Of a stretch of DNA of 64,000 bases, positions 1 to 13,200 are shown in pieces. This DNA comes from Ignelater luminosus. Taxonomy: Eukaryota; Arthropoda; Insecta; Coleoptera; Elateridae. Where the stretch lies: positions 141,159 through 205,158 of the forward strand of contig VTPC01090570.1 in the NCBI GenBank assembly GCA_011009095.1. The letters run 5' to 3'. Position 1 is the first letter of the stretch. The number at the start of each line of letters is the position of its first letter. The notes beneath the pieces are model-generated. The model saw only the letters and a list, made by a program, of their open reading frames with translations, searched no databases and was not told the origin of the DNA. The position numbers and the translations under genes were made by a program.

Positions 1-1019
1 CTAGATACGTGGATACTATTTTTTGGTGTAATTTACTGTAATAAATTATAATCAAACCCAAGTATTTATGTACAGCAATATCTGTAGATTCGTCAATTAA
101 TAGGCTAAATGGTTGATCTTTAAAATTTTGTTTTAGGACCTCAGCGAAATGCAATGTTAACACATTTTTTATAACCGAGGTGCATTTAGTTCGGTGCAGT
201 TGAACTTTTTCAATATCTTTTTCATGACTGTAATTACCTCTCTTAAGTGGTCAACTACACGTATGCTAGTATGCGTGGTTGTGAATAATGTAAGTCTGGC
301 TTCTTCCTCTTTTTTTATTTCCAATGGGCTCTGGTTTGAACGGAATCTTAGGCTGCGTAGTTATAACCTGAAACAATTTACTTATTCAAAGATGTAAAAC
401 TGACCAATGAATGATTAACCAATAAAAAAGCAGTCGTTTACCTTTTTATTTTGTAGATGCTTCTTTGACATCCCATGAGACTTCAAATCTCCGTAGTGAC
501 TCCTTAAAGTTGTACCACAAAATTTGCATTTCGCCACTTGACCCGTGGTACTTTTAATAACTTGTAGCCAATCTTTTAAATGTGGGTCTTGAAGCCAAGA
601 ATCCCGAAAATGTTGCGTATATTGTGGTTTCGGCATAGTTACGCGATAATAACACAACACAGTGAACTACACTGAGCTGCACTGAGCAGTTCCGAGTTGA
701 CTGAAAAAATATTTTACGGGGAATCCCCGCGTATTAAGAAACTGAGCATTTTGATACGCTGTCTGGTGGTCTAAATTGGTACTAGCGTTTAATGTCACGT
801 CATTCTGACGGATCAGTGTTGCCTACTCCTGAAAATTAAAGAAAGTAGAAAGAATATATGTAAGTGGCTTAGTGGCTGAGTGATCGCACTTTCAGTAATT
901 GAAACTGAATTTTACTAAACCGCTAGAAAAAATCCACCAGCCACTAAAGCAATATTTCGCCACTAAATGGGGGGTTGAAACCACCAGTTTTCGTGGAATC
1001 CACTAAATTGGCAACACTG
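1..1019 (-). mobile_element. hAT-family transposon relic, 5' part, running off the left edge
   Basis: On the minus strand an 81-codon stretch (660 down to 415) has a BED-like finger: an HFRDSWLQDP-type start, then a C-x2-C pair (CKFC) and a later H-x4-H. Further left, at about 210 to 1, comes LLIDESTD, a motif typical of hAT-type transposases, in another frame. In-frame stops and frame changes lie between the two parts, so it is broken. Upstream of the coding start, CAGTGTTGCC at 814-823 is inverted as GGCAACACTG at 1010-1019, the kind of terminus hAT elements have. I infer the relic's end lies at 1019 and the rest of the element lies outside the window. No 8-bp target duplication could be matched. 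Confidence 0.7.
814..1019. repeat. 206-bp segment bounded by inverted decamers CAGTGTTGCC
   Basis: CAGTGTTGCC opens the segment and its exact reverse complement closes it; the match stops after 10 bp. It is either a small non-autonomous hAT-type element or the subterminal part of the hAT relic on its left. The 8-bp flanks (tgacggat and atgctgca) do not match, so an independent insertion is not proven. Confidence 0.5.
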
Positions 1020-3783
1020 ATGCTGCATCATACGAAGGATAACAATAGATTTGTTTTAATTTCTTAATATTACTGGATACCCTGTAAATATGTCTTGGCA
1101 GATAAGTGTGAGTGTCTAGGAATCAACAGTGAATATTATAAAATAAGGTTTTGGATAGAATCTGCATAATCCAACAGAAAATAGTAGCAAGTTGAAGGAA
1201 AGAACGAAATAGAGAAGTTGCATAATCTAGAAATTGGCACAAAAAAAGAAAACAATAAATATCGAATGAAGTCGAGTGTTTTTACATTTCTATATCACAA
1301 TAAGTTACATACGAATAGTTTAAATAGAGATTAATTCCATTTAATCGATAATAATTTGATTAAAATGTTAGTAAAATTCAAGATATTGTAGACTTGATAG
1401 TTGTCAGCTTTAGATTTTCATTGTATATTGAAGCTTATTATTAAATAGACTGATTATAGCAAATGTGTTGGTTGTAAATTGATAATATCAGGGAATTGAT
1501 TTTGACTAGTTTTAACCTGTAATTAACTATTATTCATTTTGTGGTTTGCTCTGTGGTTTTGCTTGTCTTAGAATATTGTCTTATAGGAAATACCATAAAC
1601 CGTAAGCAAAAATGTTTGTTCATTGCATAACTATGAGTAAAAAAAATCAAACTTACATAATACTAATTTTTTATACTTTTATCGTACAGCAAGTATTAGT
1701 GTTTATATCCATATGAAAGTTAAATATCATGACTGCTTTATAATAGTTCAAGTTGGCATGATATTAAAATGTTTGGTTAACTCACCACAACCTACCTAAA
1801 TTAGATTTTTAAAATTCTCTATTTAAACAAGACTTGATCTGTTTGAATTTAAATTTTATTAATAAATAAAAAATATGTAATAATTTTTTATTAGTTTAAA
1901 GAAGCAAATAATTCATGAAACTACCAATAAATACTTTTATCGCAAAAATAATAAGGTACTTCAGTATAAAATGTTGTGAAAAATGTTAGGCACTCTCCTC
2001 AATTTGAAAACACCCTTCTCTGAGGCAATCATTCAAGATTACCATCAATCTGATCTACATTTCTCTTTCTGCCTTGAAATGTGACTTCTCAGTTTAATCT
2101 TACAAAGATGTTTTTGCACTTAAAACGTGTTTTAAAATAAAATATTTCTAGATAAAGATATACGTGTCATTTCTGCAAAGTACCTATCTATTTGATGCTA
2201 TTATTCTACAACAACAGTAAAGTGATAATGCGATAATAACACTTTACGGCTTCACTACTGTTGTGATTTACTTAAACTAATGGATAGTCAATACTTTTAT
2301 TATCTAGCACGAGTAGTAAATCTTATGTAGAATTTACAAAAAAAAAAAAAACCTGCAGAAAATAGTTTCATTTTAGAATGTTACCTGAGGAATGCAATAG
2401 ATGGCGCAGTTATATAAATTTTTCAGATTTTAATTATTTGGTTTGAAAATTTTTAATAGAATTATATTTTAAAAAGTTTTTGTGTTTTCTACACTTTTTT
2501 TAAAAACAATTATCTTTATTTTTGCTACTTTCTTGAATATATTCTGAATATACTTCACTATAATAAATAATATTAAATAACCTAGAAACCTCATTATCCT
2601 ATAAAATAATTTAGATCACAAAAGAATCATTTTATTTTCAATAGCGTGATTTTAATTAAAGTCTATTTGTAAAATTGGTTATATCAACACTACTTGTGTT
2701 CTCGTGTTTAATATAAATTAAAGTGATTATTAAATTATTGTTGAGAATTTAATGGAAATGTGTGTTACATGAATAATAGATAGTTTGTTCATCAAAGAAA
2801 AAACAAAAGAACCAACTACCTGTACGTAATAAAATCTATTTCCCTTTCCTGTTTAAGAATCTCCAAATAAGTTTGTTCTTTAACTCAGGACTCAGGGTAT
2901 TTTAAAAGTAGGAAGTATATGAACACGACGAACTATTGTTATCAGTTATTAAGAATTCTAGGTAGGTAATTAAGACATAAGCTATTGTCTTTGGTATAGA
3001 TGCCGAAATGATACTTCCCACAGACGTAAATATTGTAAACGGTGTGACGTTAACGTTCAAAAAGAATATTATTATTATTAATTTTAATTAATACTTGTAA
3101 CGGTTTTTAAAGTGACTCTTTATGATTCATCTTTAAACTTTTAACTGTTAGACATATAAAATGCTTAGTAAGTAGATCTGCTGACATTTTGCTGTAAATG
3201 CTGTAAATGTAGATTTCTGCTGCTATTTGAACAGATATCATAATTCAGTCTTATGACAAATTCAGGGTAAAGGCTTTTGAACTCCGATTAAGAATGAAGA
3301 AAAATAGTATTCCTTTGTTCATGGTTGAAGTTTTCTTTTTTTTTTTTGGATGAATGCTTTTAGAAGCAAATCAATATAGTAGAATATTGGTGGGTTTAAA
3401 TTGTGAATTGCTTTCGAACAAATAATTTTTAAGTATTTTAAATAATTTAAAAATATATTCATATTAAGAAAACGTTTAGTGGGGCATAAAGGTTTTTGTT
3501 CAGATAATCGTTAGTTTAATTGTATTATAAAACACTAATCTAACACTATTTGTAAATAAAACAATGTTGCTTTCAATTAGTTCATTTAAAAATATTTACA
3601 ACACATAATTAGAAGAATGGGTATTACTTGTGTAATTAAATCTCTGTCGGTGTGTGAACTATCTTGCCTTTAATGATATTTCAGGGGGAAAAAAATATAA
3701 AAACACGTTACAGTGCTTGCATCATTATTTAAAATCAACTTTTATTTATAAAATAAATGCCTTTTATGGTTTTCATTCTAATG
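1020..3783. other. AT-rich non-coding stretch
   Basis: No open frame or recognisable protein similarity. The only structure noted is a short inverted repeat at 2211-2264: ACAACAGTAAAGTG pairs with CACTTTAC and ACTGTTGT, with a 9-nt bulge between those two. Poly-A and poly-T runs are frequent. Confidence 0.6.
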
Positions 3784-6310
3784 CAGTGGCGTGCCCAATG
3801 AGAGTCTTGGGGCTCAAACCCCCCCCCTAAGCCATATCTTAACTTTTTTGTCTTTCAATAGATATTTTATAAATATTAACCAAAATACTGAGTATGTAAA
3901 AGGATTTTTAAAAAGCTGGAATGAATAATATGAAAAAAAAAATGTTAAATTTTAGAATTTGCTGTTGTCTTCAAGTTAAAGACTAAATAAACTTCACCTG
4001 CTCAGGTTTGTAGTAGTAAAATCAGCCAATCACGTATATTAGCCGGGTGAGATCGGATTTTGAGTTATGGCCATATAAATGTGCCTTCATAATGTCCCCA
4101 TAGAATGCAATAAAGCCGTAACTACATTTACATTTCTTTTAAGCAGTAACCAGTAAGCTAGATAAATCCTTACTGCACTGAACGATTTTTTGAGTATAAT
4201 ATGGCAACAACAGTTATGGCAATATTACTCAAAACAATAAAACTGCTAAAAAATTTAACGTAACTATTTTTTTCTCACATTCACTGTTTAGTTCAACCGT
4301 AAAATTCCTCGAGTTACAGCATCTGGACTGTATGACCGGCCGCTTAGACAAAGGGAGGGTTCATCTTTTCAGTGATTTAATTTATTGCTTTCGTTTCCTT
4401 CCTTATATTTAAGATTTTCTACGAAGTTGTCAAAAACATCTGTTTTAAATAAGAATTCGACCGTTCTTAATGATATTTATTGTTTTCTTCTGTTGTCATG
4501 TTGATTTTGCATGAGTAGCCTCAGGTTTTTTGGTGTGAAATTCCAAAATGGTTTTTAAACAGAATAAAGTGGACACGTCCTTTTAGTTTTTTTTTTCTGT
4601 AATAATTTGTAAATTTTGTAATACCATATTAACTTGAAAAATTTTAAATTGGCAGTTCTACATCTTCAAAATTCCTTTATGCTTCAGAAGAAAATAATAA
4701 ATGATACTGATAGTGACGTTGCAGTAACTGAACCTTGAGCTCTCAAAATTATGAAAATACCAGTACATCAGATACATGTAATACTCAATCAGTAAACTCA
4801 AAAACCTTAAGCGATGTTGATTTTAATACTGATATTTCTAATTATGTAAACTGTAACGTCAGTAAGAAAAAATCCAAATGATATAGTATTACAAAATATA
4901 TGAAGCCCGGATCCTAATTTTAAATTTCCATCAAGTGGAAAAAGAAATTTAAAATTTAACCTTCATTGATTGATGAATCGATGGAAATGGTTGGCTTACT
5001 CTAAAAAAGATGATGGTGCTTATTGCAAGTTCTGTGGTTTTTTTGCTACGGAAACGGCAAGGACTGGGGCACATCAAGTTCTCGGAAAATTAGTTAAAAA
5101 ATTTAGCCTCAAAACACAGAAATGAAGAAAACAGAAAAAGAATTTCATCTATTATAGACACCATAATTCTATGTGGACGTCAGTGTATTTCTTTGAGAGG
5201 ACATCGAGATTCTGACCCTATAGATTCTGATATAGAACGGAAATTTTAAAGCGATATTAAGGTCAAAATTAAGATCTGGAGATGAAATCCTCAAACTACA
5301 CTTGGAGTCCATGTCCAAAACAGCTACATATTTGAGGCGTGCACAGTACCGCAAGTACGAAATAGTATGGCAACTTTATCAAAAGTGTGTAATTTTTTTA
5401 GAACCCAAAAAGACAAAACGTATTTGCCACAGAAATTGAAAAAGTCAATTGAGACTCGAAAAAACAAAAATTGAAACAACTATACCCTACCAGATGGTCA
5501 GTAGGAAGCTTAGAAATTATACAAAACTGGAATGACAGAAATGCCTCTTCAGACAGTTTTGTATTAATAAAGTCTGTTCTTACAACAGAATTTCAGATTA
5601 CCATGCAAGTGCTTAGAAAAGTTTTTTCAATTACTTTGCCCTTGTGCAAATTATTGCAAACAATAAATATTGAACTCAGTCATTAGCAAAACATATAAGA
5701 AATACATTAGCTGAAATGCGGCAAAATGCAGTCCAACAATTTAAAAAAATATTTGAGGCTGCGCAAGCTGCATGTGAAAAATATGGACTTGAAATATCAG
5801 TGCCTCGAGTAACGTCAAGACAGACGAAGAGAGATAATGTGCCACATTCAACACCTGAAGAATAACTTCAGACGGACAATTTTCGTGCCATTTGTCGATT
5901 TGTTCATTTTACATCTATATGAGCGGTTATTAAGCCATGACCAAATCTTAAGTAGCTTTGCTGTGATAATCCCATCTGAGAACAAAAACCAAGAGTTGAA
6001 TGAGGTAGCATTGTGTCATCTATATGCTGTATATGAGCATCTCTTAGATGCTGAGTCGTTTGAGATTATTTTGGGTGAGGTATAACTGTGGTATACAGTT
6101 TGGAAAGAAAATAACAAGACACCTAAGGCTGCAATGGATGCATTGGCATTTTTATTACAGAATTACAAATTTTTTTGCAAATGTTGAAGCACTTGTAAAA
6201 ATCTTCGTTAGAATACCTGTAACTACGGCATTTAATGAAAAGACATTTGCGACCTTAAGACGTTTGAAAATGTATTTGAGGAATACTACAAGATAAGATT
6301 TGAAATCTAT
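3784..6310 (+). mobile_element. Decayed hAT transposon (ZMYM1 / P52rIPK-like transposase pseudogene)
   Basis: CAGTGGCGTGCCC at 3784 is a hAT-type left terminus. Coding remnants follow in changing frames from about 4,640. A TTF-like zinc-finger piece (WLAYSKKDDGAYCKFC) lies near 4,990-5,050, SLRGHRDSDP near 5,190-5,220, and a YPTRWSVGSLE piece near 5,480-5,520. The C-terminal hAT dimerisation block (VKIFVRIPVTTAFNEKTF, then LRRLKMYLRNTT) is at about 6,195-6,293. This order matches the ZMYM1-like / 52-kDa-repressor-like hAT transposases common in insects. Multiple stops and frameshifts make it a dead copy. No right terminus or target duplication was found. Confidence 0.75.
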
Positions 6311-6980
6311 CCAAAGTAGGACGCACTGTATAATTACGCAAAGAAAGCATCACATAATGTAACAAAAATAAAATAGGAAGTGTGAAGCTGCCCTTACAAC
6401 TCCCTAAAGTCTCCTTTGATCTTATTCTCTTATTTTACAAAAAAAAAACTCATATTTCTATAAAAATGACAAGTTATCAAAATGTTTTTTTAAATAAATG
6501 ATCCGATTCTGGAATATTTTCCAGAGAGATTCATTGTTACATATATATAGGTCGCGCGGAACAATTCCTTTTTCCGACTTCCATAATATTGTTTACAAAG
6601 TTACCTACTTTCTGTTTGCTATTATATTTTTATTGTGTTGAAAAAATATATATTTTTCGGTTATATTCATATTGTTTGACATCTTTTGTTTTCTGGCATC
6701 CCTTTTGTTGTTGAACTTTTTTTTTCAACAGCTCCTGCAGAAAGTATAATAAGTTTTACTAAGAAACTGTATGGGGATTCAGCATGTTTACACTCCAATA
6801 AGCACAATCCCCCCTTGAATGTACTTTGAAATAATCGTAATATTAATGAATTGCAGCTGTCATTTTTTTATTTCAGTGTTAAAGGCATCTTGATTTTCGT
6901 TTGCTACGAATTATGGAAATTAAATTAAAATAATGATTTGGCCTTGAGAGTTTAGGTACTTTTCAAGCAGACTCTTCGGG
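6311..6980. other. AT-rich non-coding stretch
   Basis: No gene or repeat end recognised. It may contain the unrecognised right end of the hAT relic on its left. A polypyrimidine tract ending in CAG at about 6,969 precedes the GC-richer open patch. Confidence 0.5.
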
Positions 6981-7202
6981 GTGATGTTATACGGTGGTGA
7001 ACATCTGCTCATCGACGGGGCATTCTTCTACAACTTGGCCACCTGCCAGCTGTCAAGTTACAACTCCCTACACGTGCCAGTTCCTCTGGGCGGATTTCAT
7101 GGCCATATTTTCCGTATTCCTGATGCTGTGATGCTGTTGGCTACACATATGTTCTTAAGAAGCCCTCAAACTTTATCGTCCCCACCTCTTAAAAGTTGTT
7201 AG
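6981..7202 (+). other. GC-richer open reading patch (73 codons), unknown
   Basis: An ATG-started frame of 73 codons stands out because the local base composition is far less AT-rich than its surroundings. The peptide (GGEHLLIDGAFFYNLATC and onward) matches no family I recognise. It lies about 14 kb upstream of the IQSEC-like gene on the same strand and is preceded by an acceptor-like CAG. It could be a 5' or alternative exon, a fragment of an inserted element, or chance. No convincing donor at its 3' end was seen before the stop. Confidence 0.25.
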
Positions 7203-10200
7203 TGCACCTAAGATAGTAATTACCGTTCGGTTTCACCTGCTCCTGAAAATTGAATAAAAAAATATTTTGTTTTTGTATTAATAAGTAACACCTGTGAGTA
7301 TTTGTTTTTATAAGAATTTACTTGAAGGTGAAGGTCGAAAAATTCAAAGAAATATACTTGAAAATATAGAAAGGTATTTGGCGCCATCACAGGCTTGTAA
7401 ACCGCAAGGCACATTTTATCAAGATATATTTTATTAAATGCTGCCAAATTTGACAACCGGATTTGGTTTTCTTAACGAACCTCTTTCAATTCAGTAGTGT
7501 TGTTTTCAAAGAAACCCAGTTTTGTGGTTAGAACCGAATAACCATTTTTGGAATACTCATAATAATATTAAATAAATCGCTGTTAGATAACATCTGGGGA
7601 AAATAGAATCATTTGTTTTCCTAGAAATTTTTCTGTTTACTATATACGAAAGTTCTTTGAAAATATTAAAAAAAAAATTGAATTCAAATGTTTCCATAAT
7701 GTGTAACTATACAGCGTATTAGTTAGCCTTGTCCTACAAAAGAACTTCATTTCAAGGCTCACTTTGGCATTCGTTTAATATCTTGTTTTCAGATAATGAA
7801 AAATATTGAAATAACGTGAGATAACTCAGTTATTTATCAGACACAATAAGAATTTGTATTATTTATCTTTTATTCATATTTCCCACTTTCACCCGGTAGA
7901 TTGTTTAATAAAGATTTCAACACGATGGAGATCTTTCATTATAGTAATGTAATTGAGATTGATTATATTTTATATTAGATAATCGCAAGAGAATATTTAA
8001 ATTACGTATGCTAAGACAAATGCTACAAAATTCTTCTGCAAAAAGGAATAATTAATGAAATTCATTACCAGCAACATCCCTAATAAACTTCGTTAGTGTG
8101 TATTAAAGTTACAGACTGTTTGAATAATTCTAATACTTTTCGTTTCTACAATTTCATGATTGTGTATTTTCCATCCAAATTTATTCAAATTGGTAGTGGT
8201 AACAGTTGTTCATAGAGTATTAAAATTTAAATTGTTGGGAAAGTCAAATTGGTTCTGTGGATACATAAATTTAGGCAAGGAAACTGAATCGTATTTACAT
8301 TACATAATTAGAATTCTAATTGCAAATTGCCATGTAACTAATTAGATTGTATAAAAGAAATTCTAGCGAAAACACTATGTGCGATGTTATTCAGACAGAC
8401 ACCTTTTTAGTGATTTCTTGGATGCCAATAAAAACAAGTTTGTAGTCATTTTTTTAAATCATAAACGGGAATAGAAATCGAGTATACTATTGTAATTCTC
8501 ACTCCAAACTAGTTGAACTCCTTCCGTGTTTGAAACACCACTAATTAATTAATTTTAGGCAATCGGCGAAAAATTTTATGTTTAAAATTGCAAATTTGCT
8601 ACTTTTTTGCCTAGTTAAACAAATGACTTTTTTATTGTATGATAAACGCAATCTTTTTCAGAGATTATGCGTTTTTTATTCTTAAATAGCTTGTAGAAAA
8701 AATTATTTTGCCTGTGGTGGTGATGGATATGGTCTAGTAAAAAGAATTATCAAAGACTTTCCAGTAATAAGTGCATGCAATCAGTATAATTTCAAAGTAA
8801 AACGATGATAAAATATTCTAGCCAGTATTATAGTTGTGCAACTTTCACCATACCATTCAAATCCTTATCTTCTTAGAATCTTCATTGCTGAGTATTACCT
8901 TCATGGTTTAATTATGGATGATTTTGCTTATTTAAGAACTTTTAGGAATGAATTATAAGGAACAGCAAAATATCGATTTGGAGTTTTCTAAACATTTAAT
9001 CTGCCGAAGAAGCATTTTCTATTCATAATAGGTTCAAGATGCAAAATAACGCCAAAATCACTGTGGCTATATTCTTATGTTGTTTCTTTCAAATTATTTC
9101 AATTTGAAAGTTGTATGTTATCTTCACAATAAATTTTGATTTTGACTATTTTTGCATTAGCTTGTTTTTAGTCTCCAAATAAAATGGTTTTTGCCATCCA
9201 TATCTAACTGCTCACTGGCCTAATTGCCAAGATTCGGCAATAAACAGTAGGTGTTGCCATATTGCTGATTATATTGCAGTTTGCACAATAATGCTACTTT
9301 CAGTAAGAAGAAATCAAAAAACAGTTATTGCCGTTAAAATATTTCTATTTCCACAGATGAGAAACCCTAAATGTGACGTACAGTCATCCACAAAAATAAT
9401 GTCTCGATCTCAATGAATAAAAGCAGGTTTATAAAGCTATCTTGCTAATCAGATATTTCTAGTATTTACCAAGTAATTATTCTTTGGTTAATATAGAAGT
9501 TTCCGTTCGTATATATATCAGAATATTTCCCAATTAAAGTCAGTATTTCTATTTATTTATCTGTAATTGAAACATTACTTTTGTGAATGACTGTACATGA
9601 GGAATGTTTGAAGCGAATATTATCAAACATATTTCCATCTTACAAAATATTTTGTCACGTACAGAAACGATTTAAACAATCTTAAGCGTGATCACTATAA
9701 AGTGGCTGAAAAATAAATTCTCGGATTTCACGGTATCTAATGCAAATTCAAATTTCGAGATGATGTTGAATAATTTCTCATCTGGGTTCTTGTCGTTTAT
9801 TTCCATTTAGAATCTAGAAGAGATTCCGGAATAAGCAACTTAATTTAATTAAACTGTTTTTTTTTTTATTATAAACCATAAAGTATTCTTGCGGTAAAGG
9901 CTTGATTTATGCTCTCTCTGTGTAAGCGTAAGACAAGTTTCTAAATGTATAATAACAGTGAAATGGCGGTTAATTTATAGTTAATGTAAGAATACTTAAT
10001 AAAATTAGTATGATAATAATGATTTTCTTCTGTTTTATTTTGCAAGTGGAAAGGGCGCGCTACTTTGGACTTAATTATGTGTGTCAATTGAACCAAACAT
10101 TTTTCTCTGTATCACTGATTACTTCATTTAACTGATGTTAGAACTATAAATATACGCAACTAAATGGAATTCTTGATAGACAGGAAGAGCATGCTCGTAT

Positions 10201-13200
10201 TATATAATAAAACGATTGTTTGGAAACGATCAGTTTATTTTGAATCATCGCATACTGACGAAATGAACAATACAGAAAGAAGGCTGTTATTCATTTTTAC
10301 TGGAAAACTGCGTAGAGAGAGATCTATTCATTCTCTTAATTAAGAAAAATTCTGGGCGTTTTAATTTGAAGAAAATGATCTCAGAAAACGTGCCGGACAT
10401 AAAATATTCAAAAAAATAAATTTTTAAACGCAGCTGGTGGTGTGGTCAACCTCAGTCTTGCACAACAACTCTTCAGATTGGTAGAGTTTTACACTGAAAA
10501 TTGCACCTGCCTTTTAAAATGACTATTAAAAAGCGGTCAGATCTAATGGATGATTACCATTAATTTAAAGCTGCATTAAAATGTGAATGGACGCGTGGAC
10601 GCTGACGATTATACATCGCGCTGAAACTCAATTGTTTTGATTCATTCCAGTAACAATTTATTAATTTACTCTCATTATTTCATTAAATATAAGTTAATTC
10701 AATCAATTATTGACGTTTAAATATAATTTATTATCGTTCCTGGAATTCTAAAAAATATTTTATAAATGCGTAATTTTGTACATTTTCCCGTACATTTATT
10801 TATTATTTACTTTGTAGTTGGCAACAGCAAAATCGTGTTTATTTAAAGGTTCACTGTATTCCGACTTGACCGTCATTACAATGGATCCCTGTTTTCCAAT
10901 CTCTTATTGCTCTATATCTGTATTTAGATAAATGTATTTATTTTATATTTTTTCTGTTCCAATATTTATTTTGTGGTATATATTTTGCGTCATAAACCTA
11001 ACTAACATTTGCTTTAAGTTTGCGTTGTTTTACGTCAGTTTTGACATCCGTAGTGTAATTACGGTTATTATAAAAAAAATGTATGTAATTTTTTACCAAA
11101 AATATCAAAGTGCAATAAGGCTAAAATTACATAGTGTACATAAAAAGTCTCTTGATGATGTAGCATTAAAAGAGAATTTTAAGAACTTCCAAAGCAAAAA
11201 TTAACAATATTAAATGACATGATTATAAAGAACATAACCTTGAACTTTGTAAAAATTTAATAAATGAATAAATTGGTTTAATGGCAATTTCTATTATGAA
11301 AATTAAAATTTTTTATTTTGTTCTGTGATTCTGATTTGTCTTAAAAACAATTTTTTGTAATGGAAGATTACTTAGATACTTATTTTAAGGTTAGCAAATA
11401 CGTAAACACTAATGAAATACATCCCATCTTGATGTTACCGACCTTTGTACGAACTTGCGGTTTACATCAACCGCATCACCCGCATCTTTTAATGGTGACG
11501 CTTTGGTTTAAAGGGTTTAAAGGTGAAAGTCAGCCTTTTTGTGCTTGTTTTCATGTTGATAATGAAAAAGGTGCTTTTTACATTTAGTTGAAAAAATTGT
11601 TACACGTTTTACAAAAGAGATAATTTAAAAAATTGCTTGAACAAGGAACGTTAATTATTTACTGTGTGAAATACTTGCAAAATATAAACGTAGAAAATGG
11701 CAGAAATTTCATCATTCTTGAGTATTTTAATTTAAAAAATTAAAAAACAAAATAGTCAAATGGAAATTAAACGCATGACTGATATATATTTATTTTGGGC
11801 ATGATTTCCAAGAAACGTAGGCATCAAAGTCATCATTTACGTTTTTTGCAAATTCTAAATTTCGTTGATTGTGACTTCCTTATCCTTTGATGAAACTTGT
11901 AGGTGTATACAGTTGATCTATTTAATGTATCATTGCAAAACGGGAAGCGGGTGAGTTCATTTCTAAGTCATTTCGAGATATCGGAATTAATCCTCCAATT
12001 TAGATATTCTTTGATAGTTGCTGTTTTGGTTTTTTTTCCTCTACATAGTTAAGAACTGAAAATGAGGTTTTCTCTTTTTTGATTACCACTTGGACATTTT
12101 GCTTGATCGTCTTATACCAACTAGAAATGGACAATAATAGTATATAGAAAAGCAAAAATAAGACCGTTTACTGACTTTTATGTTTTGGTATGTGCCAAAG
12201 TTATAGCAACTTGAAATATCCGAAAATTCCGAAATCCAACAACAATCAAAATTGTCCAAATGTCCAAATTTTGTCCATAGAGGAAATTTGAATACGACAA
12301 ATTTTAAACTTAGCGCAATATGTTCAACTTTTCCACTGGTACCAATTTTACTTTTGGCCCATATCTGATCTAATTATTAGCCTTGACACAATATTGTGCT
12401 TTAACAATAAATAGTAAAGATCTCTAGATTGGACATACATATTCTGAAAAATGATTTTTCTGGTTTCGCCCAACATCTTTGTTCCAATCGCCAAAAATAC
12501 TATTTTACATGAAGTCTAAAATCAAAACCCTAAGTTACAAGGTACTATCAGCCAGAAAAAAATTAAATTTATCTTGTTTCATATTAATGTACGTAAAATT
12601 AATTATTATTATTGTATTGTTTGTTGCAACAACGGCCCGTTTGTCCTACCCTGCGAACACCATAATTTTCGAATATTCTACTTTTTATTAATTAAATAAC
12701 GTCATTAAATTCTCGTAACAAACATCAACATAAACAAGTTAAAAAGAAGTTTAACTCGTTAATTCGTCGAAATTTTACATATTATTAAGATGACTTGGAA
12801 ATTCCAATTCCAATTTCATTATATTCTCGGTAAATTTAATGTTTTCATTAAAACTGCACTGAGCAGTGTTATATTCTTGTAAATAAATTGTTTTGTTTTT
12901 TTCTCCTCTTAATATCTAGGACAGTTTCTTTTTCAATTTTAGATGGTTTTAGTTTACAATATGGGTCACAACAAGAATTAAAAGGGCGATCCTATCAGTT
13001 ACAAAGTTGGCATTTGAACATTAGAAAATGTCATTTTGAAAGCTGTTATCACCGGGAAAAAAATGCAATTTACCATTTTATAATCAAACTTAACCCATGA
13101 ATTTCTAGAATTATTAACGTAACGTTTGTTATACTTTAGTTGAAATATCAAGGTGTTTAAGAACCCTCCTCTAGTATACACTTCTGTAAACATAAGGGTC

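Noticed and set aside
10932..11204. 90-codon hydrophobic then basic frame
   Set aside because: Phe/Ile/Lys-rich composition is what AT-rich DNA gives by chance.
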